Shown here: one piece after another, positions 20,220-37,061 of the stretch | Layout: the number at the start of each line of letters is the position of its first letter | How positions within the stretch are numbered: position 1 is the stretch's first letter | Assembly (NCBI GenBank): GCA_019915015.1 | Contig: JAHBBC010000020.1 | Coordinates: forward strand, 496,001-560,000 | DNA length: 64,000 bases | Direction: 5' to 3' | Source: Auriscalpium vulgare | Taxonomy: Eukaryota > Basidiomycota > Agaricomycetes > Russulales > Auriscalpiaceae | Notes under the pieces: model-generated | Databases searched by the model: none | What the model saw: only the letters and a program-made list of their open reading frames with translations | What the model was told of the DNA's origin: nothing | Position numbers and translations under genes: made by a program

Positions 20220-23144
20220 TCAGTCCACAGGATACAAGAAACTCGCGAGCACCCAGCCGAGGTCGCGGTGCGCGTCGCGCGCGAGCAGCAGGCAGTCGTC
20301 GCCGTCGTCGACGTACAGCGGCAGGTCGGGGTGCCGTGACGGGTGCCCCGCCTCCTTGAGCACCTCAAACACGTCGCCGAGGTACAGCGGGAAGAACGGC
20401 AGCCCGTAGTACGACACGCCGTCCGGCGGGTCGCACGCGTGAATGACGCGGCACGAGTACAGCGGGGGCGCCGAGTGCCACTTCGACGACACGGTGAGGC
20501 GCACCTGCGGGGACGGCGGCGGCGGCGGCGGCGCGGAGTAGTGCTCGGCGCCGGAGAACGTCGCGGAGCGCGGCGACGGCGTGGGACGCTTCCCCGACAT
20601 CGAGTTCCGTGAGGACGAGCGCCGCGTGAGCGACGGCTTGAGCGACTCGATGAACCCCAGGCCGGCTTTTATCCGCCCGCGCTCCTCGCCGATCATGTCC
20701 TGCGACGCCACCGCCTCGAGCAGCCGGCCCTGGGACGACGCCTTGTGGAGCGGCGCAGGCATGCTCTGCCGTCGCGGATGCTGCTGCTGTGCTGTCTTCG
20801 GCGCGGGCTGCTCCTTCGACTTGGACGACTTGCCCGACTTGGCGGAGCGGATGGAGCGCAGGCTCTCGTCGGAGGTCTGGCGTGCGAGGTTTTTCCGCGA
20901 TGAGGTGGCGGCGGACCCGGACCCCCGGCTCCGCAGTGCGGACGGCTCAGAGATGTTATAGATTGCCGGGGCGCCTGGCGGCTCGAGCGCGCCGAATAGC
21001 GACGCGACCGCGAGCGTCCGCACCGCGGTTGGCGATGGCGGCGGCGGCGCGGGCTTCGCCTTGAGGACACTCTTCTCCGGGTGGAGGATGTTCAGCGTGA
21101 GTAGATCCTTCTCGACCTCCGACCACCGCTGGCGCCACACGCGCGCGGTCTCCTCCGCGCCCGCGTTCATCTCGCCCTCGACGCGCAGCGCGTCCCACAG
21201 CTCGCCCCAGCGCTCGCGCACGTCGCGGTAGAACTGCGCCTGCCACTTCGCGAGCTGCTGCACGCAGAGCGTGATCCCGCGCCGCAGGAGCGCGATGTAC
21301 CGCGGGAGATCTTCGTGCAGCTGCGCGCGCAGGGCGAGGTACGACCGCGACGCCTCGAGGACCACGGCCATTGGGCGGCCCTTGGCGATGTTGTGGTGAA
21401 GCAGGCCGTAGTGGTGCGGCTCGAGCATGTGCATCGCGTCGAGCAGGCAGATCGGCGCAGTCGCGGTATTGACGAGCAGGCTGAGCTGCGGGAGGAGCTG
21501 ATCGCGGATGAGCGCCTGCAGGTCCCCGCAGAGGTCCATGAGTGACGGGTCCACGACGAGGATGAAGGCGTCAAAAGCCTCCGATGTTGCTTCGGGGCTC
21601 AGGCCAAGAACGCGTCCGAAGCCAAGCGCCCACTCCCGCAGGCCCTCGACCAGTGTCTGCACCGACTTCCCCCAAACCGTCGACTCCTTGGCGAGCGCTT
21701 TCGCGAACCCCTCCGCCTCCCTGATCTGCCGCTCCATCCGCGCTACCTCCTCCGACTCTTCGTTCTCCTCCGACACTGGCCGAGGCTTCACTCGCCCAAG
21801 ACTTACCACGGGGGCATTCAGGCCCCGCTTCTTGAGGACCTCGCTCGGCTTGCCCGCCGCGAGCACCTCCTTGACGATCTCCCGTCTCCGCTGGCCCTCA
21901 TTCACTGCGTGCGACACGGCCTCCATCATCGCCTTCGCCCGGCGCAGGTTGGCCTTGTCCGGGTGTTTGTCCGGTGTCTCTTCGACGACTGCATTGAGTA
22001 AAAGCGAATATTTGAGTAGGCGCTGGACCGGCTTGATGAGAAGTGATGGAAGATCCCATGCGTGGGTGAGCGACGATGCTAACGTGCGTGTATGCGCGAG
22101 GTACGCAATCAACGCTGGCGTCTGTGGCAGCTTGTTGAGATGATCGACTGCCTCGGGATGATGTGTGATGTACGACTTGTACAGCGGCTCCATTTCGGGG
22201 GCCTGAAGGCAGGCGGATCAGACAAGCGCAGCCTATTCGGATCGTGGAGCGCTCACCGTGTCAATGAATAGAGCGCCGACATGGTCGTCTCCGTGCCCGC
22301 CCTCAAGCACGCTCCCCAAAGCCTCCTCCAGCTTATCCGTGAATGTGTCCGAGAATAGCGCGAGCTTTGCGATGTTGCTAAAGATGATACGGCTATCGTC
22401 ACGCGTCATCGGTGGTCCGAGATTCGAGCCGGAAGAAGAGTCGGAAGCGGTGGAAAGGGTGCGGCCAGATGACGAAGAGGATTGGGGTGGTGTGATGGGG
22501 AACGGAGTTTGTTGGCCTGTGAAGGGCAGTATCTCGGGGTGAGGAGGAGAAGAGCCATCGTGAAGGGAATGGGACGTACCAAGGGCCAGGGGTATATGGA
22601 TGTCGCGAATCAATGCAAGGTCGGACGCGTATGCGCGTTCTGAGGACAAGATTTCTAGTAGGGCGTGGTTTCGCTTTGAGATGCCTGTCTTTGATAGGAT
22701 GCTGGGGGTTGTTGCGCTGGTGTCGAGGATCTCCTCTACGGATATGCCGTCGAAGGCGAAGCCTGGCGGTATGGGCAGCGGCTTGTCCGGTGACGGTGTG
22801 CGGGGTGGGATGATGGTAGCCGTTTTTTCGCCATCTTCACCGGCCGCGCCGCCTGCGCCGATGAAAGACATGCTCCCGATCGAGCCGACGAGGGTGGTGA
22901 AAGAGCTGAAGCTCGTGCCACTATGGAGCGGGGCGGGCATGGACGGCGGGGGGTCGGCAACGACGAGGGGGCGAGGAATGGGGCGAGGACGCAGCGGGGA
23001 GCGTGTAGGGACTGGAGGTGACTTTGGAGGGGAGGCGGATTCATATGATGAGTGTGAAGGGCCTGCCGGTGAAAGAACCAGGCCCACGCGGCGCGAACGA
23101 GGTTCGTCTGCGGGCGGCAAGGATATGTCGGGAAGCGACTCCAT
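20220..23144 (-). CDS. Cdc42/Rho guanine-nucleotide exchange factor (DH-BAR-SH3)
   Basis: Exons 22580-23144, 22257-22516 and 20220-22202 (introns 63 and 54 nt) give 935 residues, phases closed. Start MESLPDISLPP. A Pro/Ser-rich N terminus (about 1-150) precedes a DH domain (about 185-430: SKRNHALLEILSSERAYASDL, IIFSNIAKLALFSD, WDLPSLLIKPVQRLLKYSLLL). A BAR-like helical region follows (about 500-680: WALGFGRVLGLS, PHHYGLLHHNIAKGRP). After a Ser/Arg-rich linker, a C-terminal SH3-like segment reads YSCRVIHACDPPDG ... FFPLYLGDVFEVL. DH plus BAR is the layout of fission-yeast Gef1 and animal Tuba, activators of Cdc42 at polarity and septation sites. A PH domain is absent, as in that family. The gene's 3' end is duplicated at 17523-17943. 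Confidence 0.88.
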
Positions 23145-25582
23145 CTTCGCGGTGCGCAGGGTCACTTGTGCGCAGCGCCGACGATGTCCTGCTGTCCATA
23201 CGGGCGCGACGGGGGCGCAGGGGAGTTCAGCAGCATCCTTGGACTCTGGAGAAAAGCGCGTGCAGACCTGACACTGGGCGTTCCGGGCCTTTTCGCCTCC
23301 CACGCGATGGCCGCAAGGCTGCAACGAGCTTCCAACGACGTGTGCGCCGCTCAATCTGCGTCCACGGCGAGCAGGTCACGACGGATGGCTGAGAGTCGAC
23401 GACGAGGGGGAAAGTGCCAGCGAGCAGCGCATACGTGAGTTCCTCATGTGGCCCGCGTCATTTGATACCCTCCGGCTTACCTTTTCCGTCCACTTCAATG
23501 GCTGATGCACCGCTATGCCCTCCAAAAATTCTCGATCGCACCGGGGGTCGCGGGAGGCGCGGGGAGATGCGCTCGTCGTCGTTGGTCAGGAGGAAAGGTA
23601 CGTGGTGTGCACACGATGTCTGAGCTGTCGCTGGGCGCTTGTGCCAAGGCCACGTCGTCGCCGTGGGGCGCGGTCGTGAAGGATGGAGGCTGGCCCCGCC
23701 GAAGTCACTTATGGGCTACGTACGCGGGCCTGTGATGGGAGCTTGGGGGGCGGTTGGGGTTGCTTCGCATGGCCAGATAAGCAAGCATATGGAGGCATAT
23801 GGTCGGTTCTGCTCAGACGGTCACAAGGACTCGTCCTCGCGATGTCGGACGAGCTGGCCATTGGCGACCGGCTGCGGCAACTAGTCGACGTGCGTCATTT
23901 GCGTTCTTGTTCTGCTCTACTCAATCTTCACTGCGATGCACTCCAGGATGCATGGCGGTGCCATCGCAGCTGAGCGCCCGTCGCGGATACAAGGCGTCCT
24001 TGTTCAGCGTTCATGCGGCAAATCTCGTCAGGCCGACGCCTTTCTTCTCGATAGGTCTGGCAGCCCATGCAACCCGTTCAGCACTGGTACGTTGTAGGCC
24101 GGAGACGATCTGACCTTCCATCCCATATGCCCGATGACCTTCACCGTGCCAAGGGATCCACCTGCTTTTGATCCACGCGACCTCTACGAACCCCTGCACT
24201 TGCAGGTCGCCCTGCTAGAGACGATTGGCGGGGCCGCGCCTCGCTGATGCGCCCTCACACTCATGCCAGTGTTTGGATCATGCTGTCGTGCGGTATCCCC
24301 TGCATTCCACGCCGCACTGCTTCCCCTTACTCACCTACGCACACCACCGCGGCCGCCACATCCGCAGCGGGGTCGCCCAACGTCGCCCACAGTCTATCAA
24401 CCAGATCCTGGATACCGCGCGAGGGTTACGGAACCTTTGGTCGTCTCCATCTCCGGCGATCGTAGTCAAGCCCGGACGGAACGCGACTGCCTCTGCAGAA
24501 TTAGCCTCGCGATTCGTATCACGCTGGCGGGCGAATCACACCGACTCGGTGTCAAATTCGCGAGGCAGCCCATGACAGCGACATACTCGACCAGCGATGG
24601 CCGGGCGAACGTACACTGCCGTTGCGCGGGGGATTCGCAGGTACACGGGATTCAAGGTTACCTAGAGACTCAAAAACGGCGCATATACAGTACGCATCTG
24701 ATGCAATACAAATTATTTAAGTAGGACATTCTCAATTCTGTCGGCTATCGCCAGATTCTCTCAACACTGTTTTTGTCCTTACGCGGACCCGTGCCTACAC
24801 TAGAACAACTATCTTCTGTGCCAAGGTCAGCCACGGAGACTACTAACCTCGCCTTGACACGCCGCCACTCATTTTCCTCCATCAGTTCGAGCTGATGCGC
24901 AATTTGCGCGATCTGGTCGCGCTCCTGATCGTCGAGCATAAGAAAAACCCTTGGCCACCGTCAGCGACTCGGATGATCATGCAGTACAGAGAGCCTCGGC
25001 GGCTCCCGCTCATATGATGATCAGAGAGGTGCAGACACCGCAGAGACAGGTGAGCACATTGGCAGCTTACCAGCATCGTTAGTCACCAAGGAGCACCGCG
25101 TTCCGTTCGACAGAGCTGGCGCGAAGCCTTGCGACCACATTCTGAAGTGGCGCCATACCGCCCAAGTAGTGGCCGACTCCGGTCTGCGCTCACAGGTAGT
25201 AACCCAACAGAGATATCCACCGCCACGCACGCACACATTATGCGATCATGTAAAATACTTTTGCATGATACAGTCCACCTATCATATTACCTCTGACTCG
25301 GAGTTATGCCACCATGGCCACGTGGTCGACGACTCGGACTCGAGGGAAAGGATGATCCTGTCGCCATACTGCATATGGGGGTCCGCCGCACGCCCGCAGC
25401 TACGAAGACATGCCAAACGGCTAGGGCACATGTATTGCCAAACAAGAAAGATCTGCACACCTCACGCCGGAGGACAACAGGCAAGCAACCAAATACACAC
25501 AGCATGATCAAAGCAAGCAAACACAGCGCAAAGCACCCTTCCTAGACAGCCATTTGTTCACCACGCCCCTGCCGCCCAGGCC
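23145..25582. other. intergenic, at most one doubtful small gene
   Basis: No conserved domain found. A minus-strand ATG frame at 24745-24939 (LDDQERDQIAQIAHQLELME) has coiled-coil character. A possible intron after VKAR (GTTAGT...GTAAG) would lengthen it a little, but without support from a family it stays a weak candidate. 23145-23450 is the promoter and leader region of the RhoGEF gene. Confidence 0.35.
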
Positions 25583-28421
25583 TCAAGGAGTCGCCGGCTC
25601 ATGCGTCCTCGGGTCAACGAGCTCGCCCTCGCCATCCAACGGCCAGAACGAGTTCCGGAACAGGCCCTGCGGATCGTACGTGCTCTTCAGCTTCGCGAGC
25701 CGCTCCCAGTTCGCGCCGTACGACGCGACGACGCGCTCGGGGATCTCGTGGCGCCCGAGGAACTGTCAACCGAAACGGTGCGAATTAGCATGCCGCGCGC
25801 GCATCAGTCAACGGAGCAGGCGCACGGAGGGAAAGGCGCCGCCGACGGCGACGGACGAGATGGTGTTGCTGAGCCACTGCGCGGGGCCGCGTCCGTCAGG
25901 GGCAATATAACGGTATGAATGGGCGGGGCACGTACGTCCTCGGCCGTCTCGACGCACTTGGGGTCGTCGATGCTCATGTCCCACTGGTGCAGCGCCGCGA
26001 TCGTGAACGCGGCCTCGCGCTGCGGCTTCGGCACGCAGTTGTCCTCAAAGTCGGCGATCGCGCCGCCCGCAAGCTCGAACAGCCACGCTGAGGGGAAACT
26101 TTAGCGAATGAAGACGGAGAGCGGCAACACGCACTGCAGCCGATGGGGGTGTCCGCAAACTCGATGACGGTGTTGTTGATCACTTCGTCCGTGAACGACG
26201 CCGTCAGCGCCGAGCGAATGAACCACTGGTTGCCCACTGTGTCGACCATCAGCACCATACCAACTGATACCCAGAAAAACTCACTCTTCCCGCGCAGCAC
26301 CTGCGCGACGCTGTCCTGCTGGTTCAGGAAGCTCTTCTCGTCGACCTCGTTGAGCAGGCACCGCTCGCCGTTCCACGCGCTGATCGCCTGGAGGTACTCG
26401 ACGCCCTTCTCCTTCGGGCCGACGTAGCAGATCTGTATCACGACGAGCGAGTCCTTGCCCGCGGGCCCGGCGGTCAGCAGCACATTCGCGTACAGCTCGC
26501 GCGGCGCGCCCTTGACGCAGTCGCGGAAGTGTCGGATCAGCGAGGGCGCGGTCGAGCGGTGGAAGCGGCTGTGCGGCGGGCGGGTGAGCGGGGGCGAGGA
26601 ACGCACTGAGCAGCGGATAGACGCACTAGATAAGGTTCCCGGCGAAGACGACGGGGACGGGGTATGCCTTGGCCTTGTACCGCGTGGCAATGCCCAGTGC
26701 GGTGCCCGCGCCACGTAATCCCCACCACAGCTCTAGAAGATAGAGACGGCCATCAGAAAGTGGGGCCCGGTAGGAAGTCGGGCAGGGCACGCACCAGGGT
26801 GCTCGTCCTTGTTGACGTAGACGATGCGGCCGTCCGCGAGCACAACCTCCGCCTCGACGAGGTTGTCGATGCTCAGCCCATACATGCGGCTCAAGAAGCC
26901 GAACCCGCCGAGCAGCATCACCGACGAGCCCACAGGGTGCGCGGAACTGTAATTTAGACGACGTCAGCACGGTTCGCCTCCGTTTCACAGCTGTCAACCG
27001 CATAAAACCGCATAATATGGAGTCCGCGAAAAAGGAAACGGAAACGCCCGCACGCGGGAAATGAGTGAACGGGCAGCGAAGAAGGAAAACGCAAAGACAA
27101 AGCAACGCACAAGGGGACGTGGTACGGCACCGCGCCCGCCGCGCCGCCAATGCCCACCGCGGCGAGCGGGTGCGCGGCGGTGTACTGGTCGACCTGCTTC
27201 TGGCGCGCGCCGGCGCCGAAGCTCACATATGCGTGCGCGTGCACCGGCTCGTTCGCGGGCAGCGGCGCGGGCGCATGCTGCGGGTGCGTGAACAGGGGCA
27301 TCGCGGCGGCGCCGGCGGGCACGCTGCCCCACGCCGGGGGCGCGGGCAGGGGCGGCGAGGCGAGCTGCGCGGGAGCGGCGTCGGTCGTCATGTATCCGAA
27401 GGGGTCCGCGGGGGGCGCACGCAGCGGGCGCACGTCGCGGCCGAGGTCGGGAGAGCGCGGGGTCGCGGGGATGCGCGGGGGCGAGCCGAGAGGGGACTTG
27501 GTCGGGGGCGTCGTCACGGGCGTGGACATCCCCGTCTCGCTGGACGCGCCGCTGTCCGCGGACGCGGACGTGCCGCTGCTGTCCTCCGAGTTGCCCGAGC
27601 GCTGGCGGCCGAGGTCCGCGAGCTGCGCGAGCGCGAGCTCCTCGCCGCTGTTGAGCTTGCGGCGGCTGACGGGCGGGACGCGCTCGGGCTCGCCCGTCGG
27701 CGACTGCGGCAGCGCGGCGCCGTGCAGGAAGCTCGCGACGACGGGGCTCGCGTGGTCGAACATGCGCACGGAATATCCGGCCGATGCTGTGGTTTCAGAC
27801 CCCCCATTCGCCGCCACCCCCGACTCGGTGAGGCGGCGCTTGCTGCCGAGGGAGGGCGACAACTTGCCTGTGGCGCCAACAGCACCGAGCGGACCCTTGC
27901 CTTTTGTGGTGACGTTGGTCGGGTTCGCGGCGTCCGCGAGCGGCGTGTGTGCGTTGGGGGGCTCGATGGCGATGGCGTCCATGCGCGAGAGGTCGATGAC
28001 GAGGTCGCCATTGATGGCCCAGCCGCCAGTACCATAGCCGCCTGCCTTGACGGACGGCGACAGCGAGTGCCTCGTGCAGAACTGGATGATCCTGCGCGGT
28101 GCATGGTGAGTGAGGGGAACGTGGAGGGCGGGTGAAATCACGTACTGGCTCACGTCGGCGGCGTCGAGGGGGAGCACGACGGCCTTGGACTCGTTCTTGA
28201 CGTTGCCGTTGAACAGCCGGGTGAACCCCGCGAACCTTTACGTATGATCGTCAGCCCCCGCACTCAAGCAAAGTCGGCTGCGGCCAGACGCAAGCTTACT
28301 GAGGATCAGCGCGGCGGTAGGCGGGGCCCTTGATGCACGCGGCGAGCTCGTTGAAGAGTTCCGGCGGGAGTTCATCCGTGATAATGGTGGGCTTGACGGG
28401 CTTGAGGAGCGAAGTAGCCAT
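25583..28421 (-). CDS. FAD-linked oxidase, PCMH/BBE type
   Basis: Nine exons (28300-28421, 28146-28235, 27111-28091, 26795-26946, 26627-26732, 26135-26568, 25936-26087, 25826-25876, 25583-25762) total 2268 nt, 755 residues, phases closed. Two FAD-binding halves are seen: VKAGGYGTGGWAINGDLVID (about residue 90) and SAHPVGSSVMLLGGFGFLSR (about 400), then ELWWGLRGAGTALGIAT. The berberine-bridge (BBE) end reads YDPQGLFRNSFWPL. The two FAD parts are separated by about 270 residues of Pro/Ser/Ala-rich, probably disordered sequence. The position that is usually the FAD-linking His (GGH) is Tyr (GGY), so covalent 8-alpha-histidyl attachment at this site is not expected. No signal peptide is visible. 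The family oxidises alcohols, sugars or amines with O2; substrate unknown. Confidence 0.85.
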
Positions 28422-28488
28422 GATAGTAAATGCGGAGAGGTGAGACGGGAGGAGGGGCGTTGCAGTCGACCACAAGAGTGAGATCGTA

Positions 28489-28495
28489 CTTTATA
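28489..28495 (-). promoter_or_regulatory. TATA box of the FAD-linked oxidase gene
   Basis: TATAAAG on the minus strand about 70 bases before the ATG at 28421. Confidence 0.55.
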
Positions 28496-28499
28496 GGGA

Positions 28500-29466
28500 A
28501 CGGACGACACGGCTGCGTGTTCTGGAAAGCGGGCACAGGACGGTCTCGAATGTGAGCGAGTGAGACGAAGACGTGTAAGGATGAGGTACTGCGCAATGCG
28601 TAAAGAGAGAGGTGTATGGAGCAGAAGGTTGAGATTGCAGGGTGTTGGAAATACTAAGCAAGTGGTAGATTATATCTGCAACAGTTCCATAACGGCCATG
28701 AGCGCGAGACCAATTCTAGACAAATGTCACGTACGAGCCAGTAAGACGGAATAGCGCCCCAGGAACGCACAGCAAGAAAAGGAAGGGCACGGAGGAAGAC
28801 CCAGTTATTGAAGAAGGCCCTGCCACACGCGGAGCGCGTAGTAGTACCAAGTTCTGGGAAATATGTACACCGAGAGCACACGAGGCCCCTGAACGAAGGC
28901 CCGGCGGGCAGACTGACAGGCGCAAAGCGTACGGGGTTCGAGAAAATCTCGCTGAGGCTTGAGGTGGTTGGGGCGGAAGAGCAAAAGCAAGCAAGCATGC
29001 ACTGAGCTCGAGGGGCGACGGCCGCCGCTGCGACGGGCGGATGCGCCACCCGCCACAGTGTCCAGGGTCCTCCAGACTCGACATGCATGCCGCCGGCTTC
29101 GATTCTGCATGCGCTCCGGCCGCTTGCCTGTCAGTTTACTGTCATACGTACTTACATGTCGGCGATGCATCCAAGCGTGAAAGTAGCGTGAAGACTGGCA
29201 TTGTACACTGGACTTCGCGGAGTCTAGGCACCTGTTTGATCGAACCTAGCCGACGGTGCGCCCAATTGAATACGAGGCCGTTTGCGCGGATGTACTAGTA
29301 CACGGGGTCCTCCACATAGTTCATCAACTTCAAGCTCAAGCTCATATTGCAGCCGCACCGTTTCAGCTTACTTCGCTCTCCCTCAAGGCCTCAATGGCAA
29401 CAAAGACCATGTTCCCGCTTACAGTTACACATAAACAGCTATACATCCCTTGAACCCTTGCACCGT
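28500..29466. other. intergenic, no gene supported
   Basis: Promoter side of the oxidase gene and 3' flank of the aldo-keto reductase gene; no protein frame with family features. Confidence 0.5.
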
Positions 29467-31018
29467 CTACTGCACCGTGACAGAGAACTCTGCAGCAACT
29501 TCCTCGGGCTCGTCGAAAATGTTGATGCTCCACTTGGGGTTGTACGTGATGGGGATGTTGAAGCGCAAGTGATTGCTCTTCCCGATCGCGGTAATTTTCT
29601 CGTAGTCCTCCTTCGAGAGCTCGATCTGCTTGAAATTCGAGATAATGCGCTCTGTGGAGACCCCAGGTCAGTTGAGGTCGGTGTAAAGGGAACGGGGTAT
29701 GGCTAAGCGCAGCGGAATGATGAGACACTTACCTTGCTGAACGGACTTGGGAATAACGGAGTACCCTCGGTAGACGCCCCAGGCGACAAGCACCTGAGCT
29801 GTGGTCGCACCGAGGCGCTCCGCTATCTCCTTCACCTCGGGGTAGTCGACCAGCTTCGTCTTGCCCTGCACTGTATCCCCATGCGCGTCAGCGCTTCCAG
29901 GCGACGAAGATGTAGTAGGGATCACGTACAGTTGTTCCCGAGCGGCGAGTACGCAGTCAGGTGGATGCCCTCCGCCTTCGAGAACGCGACGACGTCGTCC
30001 TGGGGGAGAAGGGGGTGCGCCTCAATCTGGTTCACGATTGGCTTGACGCCGGTCGCCGCGACGATGGCCTTGACGTGCTCGTTCGTGAAGTTCGACACAC
30101 CGATGGCCTTGACCTTGCCCGTCTCCTTCAGCTTAATAACCGCCTTCCACGTGTCAACCAGCGTCGTCTTCGTGTCGAGCTCGACCTCGCCCTCCTTTGA
30201 AGGGTGTTTGGGGAAGAGCCCGTTGCCCGGTGGGAACGCGACGGGCCAGTGCACCAGATAGAGGTCGAGGTAGTCGGTGCCGAGCTGAGACAGAGTGAGA
30301 TCGAGCTCGCGCTCGACCTGATCAGGCTGGTGCGACGAGTTCCAGAGCTTGGACGTGATGAAGAGGTCCTCGCGCTTGACGACGGAGGGAATCACTTTCT
30401 TCAGCGCCGCGCCGACCTGCACAAAAAACGGATGAGCACTGTGATCTTATCGTTATCTTATCAGGAAATATGGCGAGGAAATGATGTCATGTGAGCTCCC
30501 TCGACGACGCGACTCCGAGCCCGAACTTCGGCATCGCCATCGCCATCGATCGATGGCACACAGCGAGGACAACGGGATTCTATCACGCGAAGGCGACAAT
30601 GCGTGACGCGAAGCACCCGGCGTCTCAGGGATGCATCGACGTATCGCCAGCCGCAGAGGGCCCCTTTCTGCGTCGTTGGTTCCGCCAGCGCGCACAAAGC
30701 TCATCCGGGACTTTGCTTCCCCCAAGAGGCTGCACAGACGCGGCCCCTAACCCGGGGCGAGTGCCGCGCAAATGGAAAGCTGCTCACCTCGTCCTGGTTC
30801 TGGTAGATGAGCGCGGCGTCGATGTGGCGGTAGCCCGCCTTGATAGCCCACTCGACCTGTGATATGAATTCATGTACGCGATGAGCGGAATCCCAGGGAT
30901 GACTTTGGGCAATACGCACCGCATGCTCGACCTCATGAGGCTGGGAGAGCCAAGTCCCAAGGCCGATCTGGGGGATGGTGTTGCCGGTGCTGAGGGGGAG
31001 AACTTTTCCGAGAGACAT
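29467..31018 (-). CDS. aldo-keto reductase
   Basis: Five exons (30920-31018, 30788-30856, 29930-30416, 29733-29870, 29467-29651) give 325 residues with phases closed. The family signatures are in order: [26 protein letters not shown] (catalytic Asp and Tyr), ITSKLWN (catalytic Lys), [10 protein letters not shown] (catalytic His), GVSNF, and the NADPH-side [13 protein letters not shown] and VIPKS. It is a cytosolic (alpha/beta)8-barrel enzyme reducing aldehydes or ketones with NADPH; the physiological substrate cannot be told. Intron 2 is 371 nt against 59-81 nt for the others, so it may hold an old insertion. A TATA box lies about 50 bases upstream. Confidence 0.9.
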
Positions 31019-31067
31019 GGTGATGGTGCAGGTATGAGACGAGGGGTATTTCCCCGCTGAATTGTGC

Positions 31068-31078
31068 CCTTTATATAT
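31068..31078 (-). promoter_or_regulatory. TATA box of the aldo-keto reductase gene
   Basis: GATATATAAAGG on the minus strand, about 50 bases before the ATG at 31018. Confidence 0.6.
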
Positions 31079-31079
31079 C

Positions 31080-32670
31080 CGTCCGAAAACGCGCGACACA
31101 ACTTCTGCGCATGACGCTACCGAGTGGCGGGCCGGCGGCCCGTGCGGGGCCCCACGCTGCCGCAGGCCCGTTCGGTGCGAGCGCACGGAGGCCATCTGTC
31201 GGGCAGAACATATGCACGTTCTGCACAAGATCTTGCCGTGCACTGTGACTTCGGCGCTCGCACAAATGGTCGATGTGTTGGCCCCCGGGCAGCCTTATAC
31301 TATCGTTGCCCGCGCCGCGCCCGCGGACCCGATCTCATTCGACAGGCGAGGTCGCGGGCGCAGCGCTGAGTGCGCTGAGCTAGTAATTCTCGCGTCGGTT
31401 AGCGACTATTCCCAGCTTCGGATTTACCCCACCGTGCCTTCTGTCAATTCATGTCAGTGCCCAGGGCCGTCAATACGCGGATGTTATGTACTGAGTACAT
31501 GTATTGCACCCTGCTTGATGCGTGGCGTGAGCGTAGCCTGAGCCATGCGTTCGACACAGCACAGCACGGGCGCTGCGCCGAAGGTTTGCTGTTCGCGTCG
31601 GCATTCTCGCCCTGAAAAAAATAACAGTCGTGGAGCAGGTGAAGTGGGCGCCAAGCGGCATTTGGGCTCTCGGTTGGCCTTTGGAGATCACGAATATGGA
31701 TTCGCACGTACTTATGCACGACATGGTGCGGGACGCGGGGCTATGTGATCGCTGCGCGTGCCGAGGCTGGGAGGCCGCGTGCACATGCAGTAAAGCTGCT
31801 ACACGATTGGTCCAGCGACGGTCCGGGCCGGGGGGCACCTTCCACCAGTGCGCACGTCAGCGGGCAAATTGGCAACATAGAGGAGTGGCACTTACACAAC
31901 CTAACACAGGCTCGCGAGGGCGAATGGAAAAGAGGGGAGTGTACGTCAAGGCATGGAAGGCAGTCCAAGTAGTATGACCTGGCGCTGGGGCAGCACCAGC
32001 TGGTATCAAAGTGCGGTGCGGGCGCGGAGTCCGTCTCTGGCCTTCAGATATCCTAGGCGAGGAGGAAGTCAACGGCGAATAACTTGCCCTCATACGGACT
32101 TGCGCCGCACATATGCCGCTCTTGAGAGCTTGACAAGTCCAAGTCAGGCGAGCCTGCATCCGCAAGTCAGCACGCACGGCCCCCGTGTCCTTCTTAATTG
32201 CAATACAGTCACCTCGGGTCCCGTCCCCGCTATCCCCGCACCATTGAGTCTGTGGGGGTTCCGGTCCGCACGACGCGCACAAAGCCGCCGCAGAACACAC
32301 TGCACCGGCTAGCAGTGGGCAGAACAACCGGCGTCCCCGCCAGGGCGGTTCAAGTAACGGCGCCGAAGACGGTGGCGGGCAGAGGAGCGGCCAGAACCGC
32401 GGCGCGCTTTCGAAATGTGCCGATCTGATTTGGCGATCACTGCTTCTACGCCCCTTCCGCCGTCCGCCTTCTATTAGTATCTGGACCTCCTCGGGTCTGA
32501 CGCAGCTCCGGTGGACAGAGCGTCGACCAGAGATAGAAAAGCAGATGCCCCCATTGCAATAAATCATAAATAAAAAACACAACAAACCCTACATTAGCCT
32601 TCCTGTAATCTCCACCGGCCTGCTCTTATAGTCGGGTATCCATACGTATTGTGCATTGGCGGATCTGGGC
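31080..32670. other. intergenic, no gene supported
   Basis: GC-rich flanks give long frames on both strands, but none has a family signature or plausible splice sites. Confidence 0.45.
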
Positions 32671-36396
<3,726 letters not shown>

Positions 36397-37061
36397 GACG
36401 GCTCACAGAGCGTTGTGCAGAAGAGAAAGCGCGTGACGAAGGAAAGCAAGACGTGGACGTGGCAGAGGCGAGGATGTCTGGACCGCGCGGGCGGCGGATC
36501 AGGCGCCGAGCGCACCGCAAATATGATGACGGTGCTGCCGCGTCTCGAGGGCCTCAGGACTGCTCACAGGAAACAGTCCTTTGCCATTCATTCTAGCCAC
36601 ACTCGCAAAACATATGTAGAGCTGCGGTTGCGCATTGTATGAGGAAAATACCGCACCAGTTGCCAAAGTCAGGAAGCCGACATCCTGCAATGGACTGTCT
36701 GATACGCGCGCGCACCGCCATCGGGATTCCCGGTGCGGTATAGGGACGACAGTCAGCGTACAGAGTTCACAGCGAGTAGGTATCAGGAGCTATATGTACA
36801 GGGTGTAGATCCTCGAAGCTCATCAGGAATATATAGCAAGTAAATAGAGTAAGTGGGAGATAGGCATGCAATGAGCACGGGAGGTAGGAGGATCCAAAGA
36901 TAACCAACACATAGATAGTACAAAGCGCAAACCGGCATTAAGCAGACCGTGGCGGTATGCTGTCTTGCGGTAAATCAATAAGATCTGCAGGTATGGGATG
37001 TCAGCAAAGCCAGATACAAGTTGTGCACAAGGATGCCTACCGATGGGAGATGTGTAACTAG
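36397..37061. other. intergenic between PMR1 and the membrane-protein gene
   Basis: 36397-36520 is the PMR1 promoter and leader. The rest is the 3' flank of the next gene. No other frame supported. Confidence 0.5.

Noticed and set aside
27150..28037. Long plus-strand frame of almost 300 codons
   Set aside because: It is the antisense shadow of the Pro/Ser/Ala-rich insert of the FAD-linked oxidase; high GC keeps several frames open and composition is unnatural.
31857..32585. Minus-strand frame of about 240 codons
   Set aside because: No homology features, odd composition, and it spans a region with no plausible promoter or splice context.
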